A stretch of 64,000 nt of DNA from JANQEU01 sp965228045 (GTDB taxonomy: Bacteria > Bacteroidota > Bacteroidia > Cytophagales > Cyclobacteriaceae): the NCBI GenBank assembly GCA_965228045.1, contig OZ245789.1:3348001-3412000 (forward strand), in the 5' to 3' direction. The notes beneath the pieces were generated by a model. That model was not told the DNA's origin. It saw only the letters and a list, made by a program, of their open reading frames with translations, and searched no databases. Of this stretch, positions 61,666 through 64,000 are shown piece after piece. How positions within the stretch are numbered: position 1 is the first letter of the stretch; each line of letters opens with the position of its first letter. The position numbers and the translations under genes were made by a program.

Positions 61666-64000
61666 ATGGTTACAGCAGGAATTAAAATATTGATTCTTGA
61701 GGACAGTGAAGGTGACCAGATACTGTTGAAATATCAACTAAGAGAACTGGGCTACAGCACTGCAAATATTTATGTGGCATCTGACCTAACCAACGCACCA
61801 GACACTGCAGTTAATGTGGTTCTGTGTGATATGAACCTTGTAACTACTTCCGGGCTGGATACTGTTAGAAAGGCCCGCGATAAGTTTCTGGATGCCGTCC
61901 TGATCATCCTTACAGGACTAAATGATCTGGACGTTGCCCGTAAGTCCATTCAGATGGGTGCTGAAGATTTTCTGGTCAAAGGTGATTTCAAAAATGCTGA
62001 ATTGGAGAAATCCATTGATCTCTCTCTCGAACGGCATCAACTAAAAAGAGAACTCCGTTTAGTTAAAAATCAATATGAACTCATCTTTGAAAATAACCCG
62101 GTGCCTTCTCTGATATACGACCCGAAAACGAACCGCATCCTGAAAGCCAACCAAAATGCACTTGACCTCTATGGTTATTCCACTGAAACAATTCAGGGGC
62201 TTACTTATGATGATCTGTTGGCTGAGTCTGGTGAAGATATGATCCAATCACTGACGCTGGATGATGACCCTAATACGGTAAAGGCCCATAATACTCAAAG
62301 CGGTGAACACCTGTTAATTCAGGAATCCTCGACTCCAATCGTATACAGCGGGAAAGACAGAATACTGGTTTCATTGAAAAATGTCACAGAAACAGTTCAC
62401 CTTCAAAACAAGCTGGCCAAAATCAATGAGCGATATGAGTATGTGACCATGGCCACTTCAGATATCATTTACGATTGGGATTTAAGCACAAACCGTATTT
62501 TATGGAGCCAAAAAATCCTGAACTTGTTAGGATATGAGAATGATAAGGTAGAAGTAAATTTTAAAGAATGGGTGAATCAAATCCGCCCGGCGGACAGGAC
62601 ACAGGTGCTTGAAAATTATGAGAGACTAATATCTGACAATTCTACAGTCACAAAGTTCTCTCAGGAATTCAAAGTCCGGAAAATAGACGGTTCGAGTATT
62701 CATTTCACGGATTATGGTATAGTGATTCGAAATGAGGATCAAAAACCAATTCGTATCCTCGGAGCATTGAATGACATTACCACACAGAACAGAACAGAAG
62801 TAGAATTACGCAGCTCAGAACTTAAGTTCAGCTCGATTTTCTACAATAGTCCTATTCCTAAAATCATTTTCGATCCGGCTACAAATGAACTTATTGAGAT
62901 CAACAATATCGCACTGGAATCTCTTTTCGGCAATGAAAGCATAGACACCGAACTTCAGATGGAGTCCCTTTTTGATGACAAGCAGAGACAATATATCCTG
63001 TCCGTTCTTAATGAAAATCCGGCTGCAACCAGAGTTGATTTTGGAATGCTCGAGATTAAAATCCATACTCAGAATGTAAGACTATTTGATGCCTTCGGAG
63101 CATTTATTGAAGTCGAAAGCAAGTCTGCGGTACTTATAACACTGATTGACATTACGGAAAAAGTAAAGGCCGAAGCAGAGTCGAATGAATTAAGAATCAG
63201 ACAGAAGCTTGCCTTCGAAGCCTTATCCGCGGGTGTATGGGACTGGGACCTGAAAACCAATGATATCAAGTGGGATGAACAGATGTTCACCATATTCGAT
63301 GTCAGTCCGGAGGAAAGGGATGTAGAGAAAGCGTGGTTTAAGTCCATGGTCCCGGAGGATCAGGAAATGTTATTTAATGAAATCAAACTAGCCATAGAAA
63401 AGAATGAAGAATTGAGTACTTATTTCCGCATAAAAGGATCTAATGGAATCAAATACATTCGATCGCATGGAAAAATCATCCGAGATCAGAAAAACGATGC
63501 TGTGAGGATCGTTGGGATCAATTATGATGTCACTACTGAGATCGAATCCCAAAAATGGGTGGAAGCCATGCTTAAAGATCGGAATGACATCCTTGAAAGT
63601 ATTACGGATGGCTTTATTTCACTGGACGAAAATTGGACAATTGTCTACTGCAATCACTCAGCCGAAATTCTACTTAACAAATCCCGAAACTTCCTGACGG
63701 GACGTAAAATTGGGGTTTTGATGGAGGATATGATTGACCGATCAATAGTCTCAAAATTCGTTAAGGCTAAAAGACTAAGAAGAGAAGAAATTTTCGACGT
63801 TTATTATAATCCTGCGAAAAAGTGGCTAAGTATCAGGCTTATTCCCAAGAAGAACGGACTCGTAGTATATACCCAGGACATTACGGAAAAAAGACTCTTT
63901 CATGATAAGCTATTGGAGAGCAAACTGAGATCCCAGGATCAGGAACGAAACCGGATTGCCCGAGAGCTCCACGACGGTATTTTGCAGGAACTGACAGGCT
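61666..64000 (+). CDS. Receiver-multi-PAS-histidine kinase hybrid (partial, runs off the window)
   Basis: At least 778 residues, open at the right edge. A CheY-like receiver (residues 1-125; Asp12/13 region, Asp55 in VLCDMNL, Lys in DFLVKGD) is followed by about five PAS domains (YELIFENNPVPSLIYDP, VTMATSDIIYDWDLSTNRILW, FSSIFYNSPIPKIIFDPATN, FEALSAGVWDWDLKTNDIKW, ILESITDGFISLDENW) and the start of a HisKA_3 domain with His769 in IARELHDGILQELTG. Receiver-first hybrids can take phosphate from an upstream kinase and set their own kinase activity. The missing part should be a HATPase. Confidence 0.9.
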   Translation, partial: MVTAGIKILILEDSEGDQILLKYQLRELGYSTANIYVASDLTNAPDTAVNVVLCDMNLVTTSGLDTVRKARDKFLDAVLIILTGLNDLDVARKSIQMGAEDFLVKGDFKNAELEKSIDLSLERHQLKRELRLVKNQYELIFENNPVPSLIYDPKTNRILKANQNALDLYGYSTETIQGLTYDDLLAESGEDMIQSLTLDDDPNTVKAHNTQSGEHLLIQESSTPIVYSGKDRILVSLKNVTETVHLQNKLAKINERYEYVTMATSDIIYDWDLSTNRILWSQKILNLLGYENDKVEVNFKEWVNQIRPADRTQVLENYERLISDNSTVTKFSQEFKVRKIDGSSIHFTDYGIVIRNEDQKPIRILGALNDITTQNRTEVELRSSELKFSSIFYNSPIPKIIFDPATNELIEINNIALESLFGNESIDTELQMESLFDDKQRQYILSVLNENPAATRVDFGMLEIKIHTQNVRLFDAFGAFIEVESKSAVLITLIDITEKVKAEAESNELRIRQKLAFEALSAGVWDWDLKTNDIKWDEQMFTIFDVSPEERDVEKAWFKSMVPEDQEMLFNEIKLAIEKNEELSTYFRIKGSNGIKYIRSHGKIIRDQKNDAVRIVGINYDVTTEIESQKWVEAMLKDRNDILESITDGFISLDENWTIVYCNHSAEILLNKSRNFLTGRKIGVLMEDMIDRSIVSKFVKAKRLRREEIFDVYYNPAKKWLSIRLIPKKNGLVVYTQDITEKRLFHDKLLESKLRSQDQERNRIARELHDGILQELTG

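Overview
The window looks like the chromosome of a marine or saprophytic member of the Bacteroidota, most likely Cytophagales-like. It has a SusC/SusD pair, many Sec signal peptides ending in a lipobox or AQ site, DUF5916, DUF6089-like and DUF3817 proteins, AraC and GntR sugar regulators, and promoters resembling the Bacteroidota TAnnTTTG -7 box. Recognisable Shine-Dalgarno sequences are scarce. No rRNA, tRNA, CRISPR array, phage or integrase was seen.

Region by region. 0.2-5 kb holds housekeeping and envelope genes (DUF2200, an outer-membrane barrel, a sugar transferase, a penicillin-acylase-family hydrolase). 5-7.7 kb holds a tiny proline-tailed lipoprotein, a TPR membrane protein with no output domain and an XRE regulator; similar 16-bp palindromes lie upstream of both the lipoprotein and the regulator. 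7.7-10.3 kb is a minus-strand redox operon (YjdJ-like acetyltransferase, YjdI-CDGSH iron-sulfur protein, quinone oxidoreductase). 10.5-19.4 kb is an accessory zone. It has a DUF1593 hydrolase, a serine hydrolase, a sulfatase, brnTA and yefM-yoeB toxin-antitoxin (TA) pairs, and a third TA pair whose toxin is cut by a REP-associated tyrosine transposase (RAYT/IS200-like) element. Two internally deleted copies of that element and one solo terminal palindrome lie in the same zone. 19.5-24.6 kb is a molybdenum hydroxylase operon with a tandemly duplicated large subunit.

25-35.4 kb is a polysaccharide utilisation locus: SusC, SusD, a GH78 alpha-L-rhamnosidase, a GntR regulator and an esterase. 35.7-53.5 kb is a long carbohydrate and small-molecule region with three AraC regulators, two related acetyltransferases, two related cupins, a second sulfatase, a PQQ-type sugar dehydrogenase and a GH43 glycosidase. 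Rhamnosidase, xylosidase-type GH43 and two sulfatases together suggest growth on a sulfated, rhamnose- and xylose-containing polysaccharide. No polysaccharide lyase is present, so this is inference.

55.3-64 kb is a signalling cluster: a six-PAS NarL-type kinase with its LuxR regulator, a pseudo-receiver, a CheY-like receiver overlapping a PAS kinase, and a receiver-PAS-kinase hybrid that runs off the right edge.

The most unusual material is at 12.7-19.4 kb. The two deleted RAYT copies share one deletion junction, keep a 35-codon frame joining the first 19 and last 16 codons of the transposase, and differ from the full copy and from each other mostly at synonymous sites. One sits next to a 111-bp duplicated gene end. 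The operator-like palindromes around the XRE regulator are the second point of interest.
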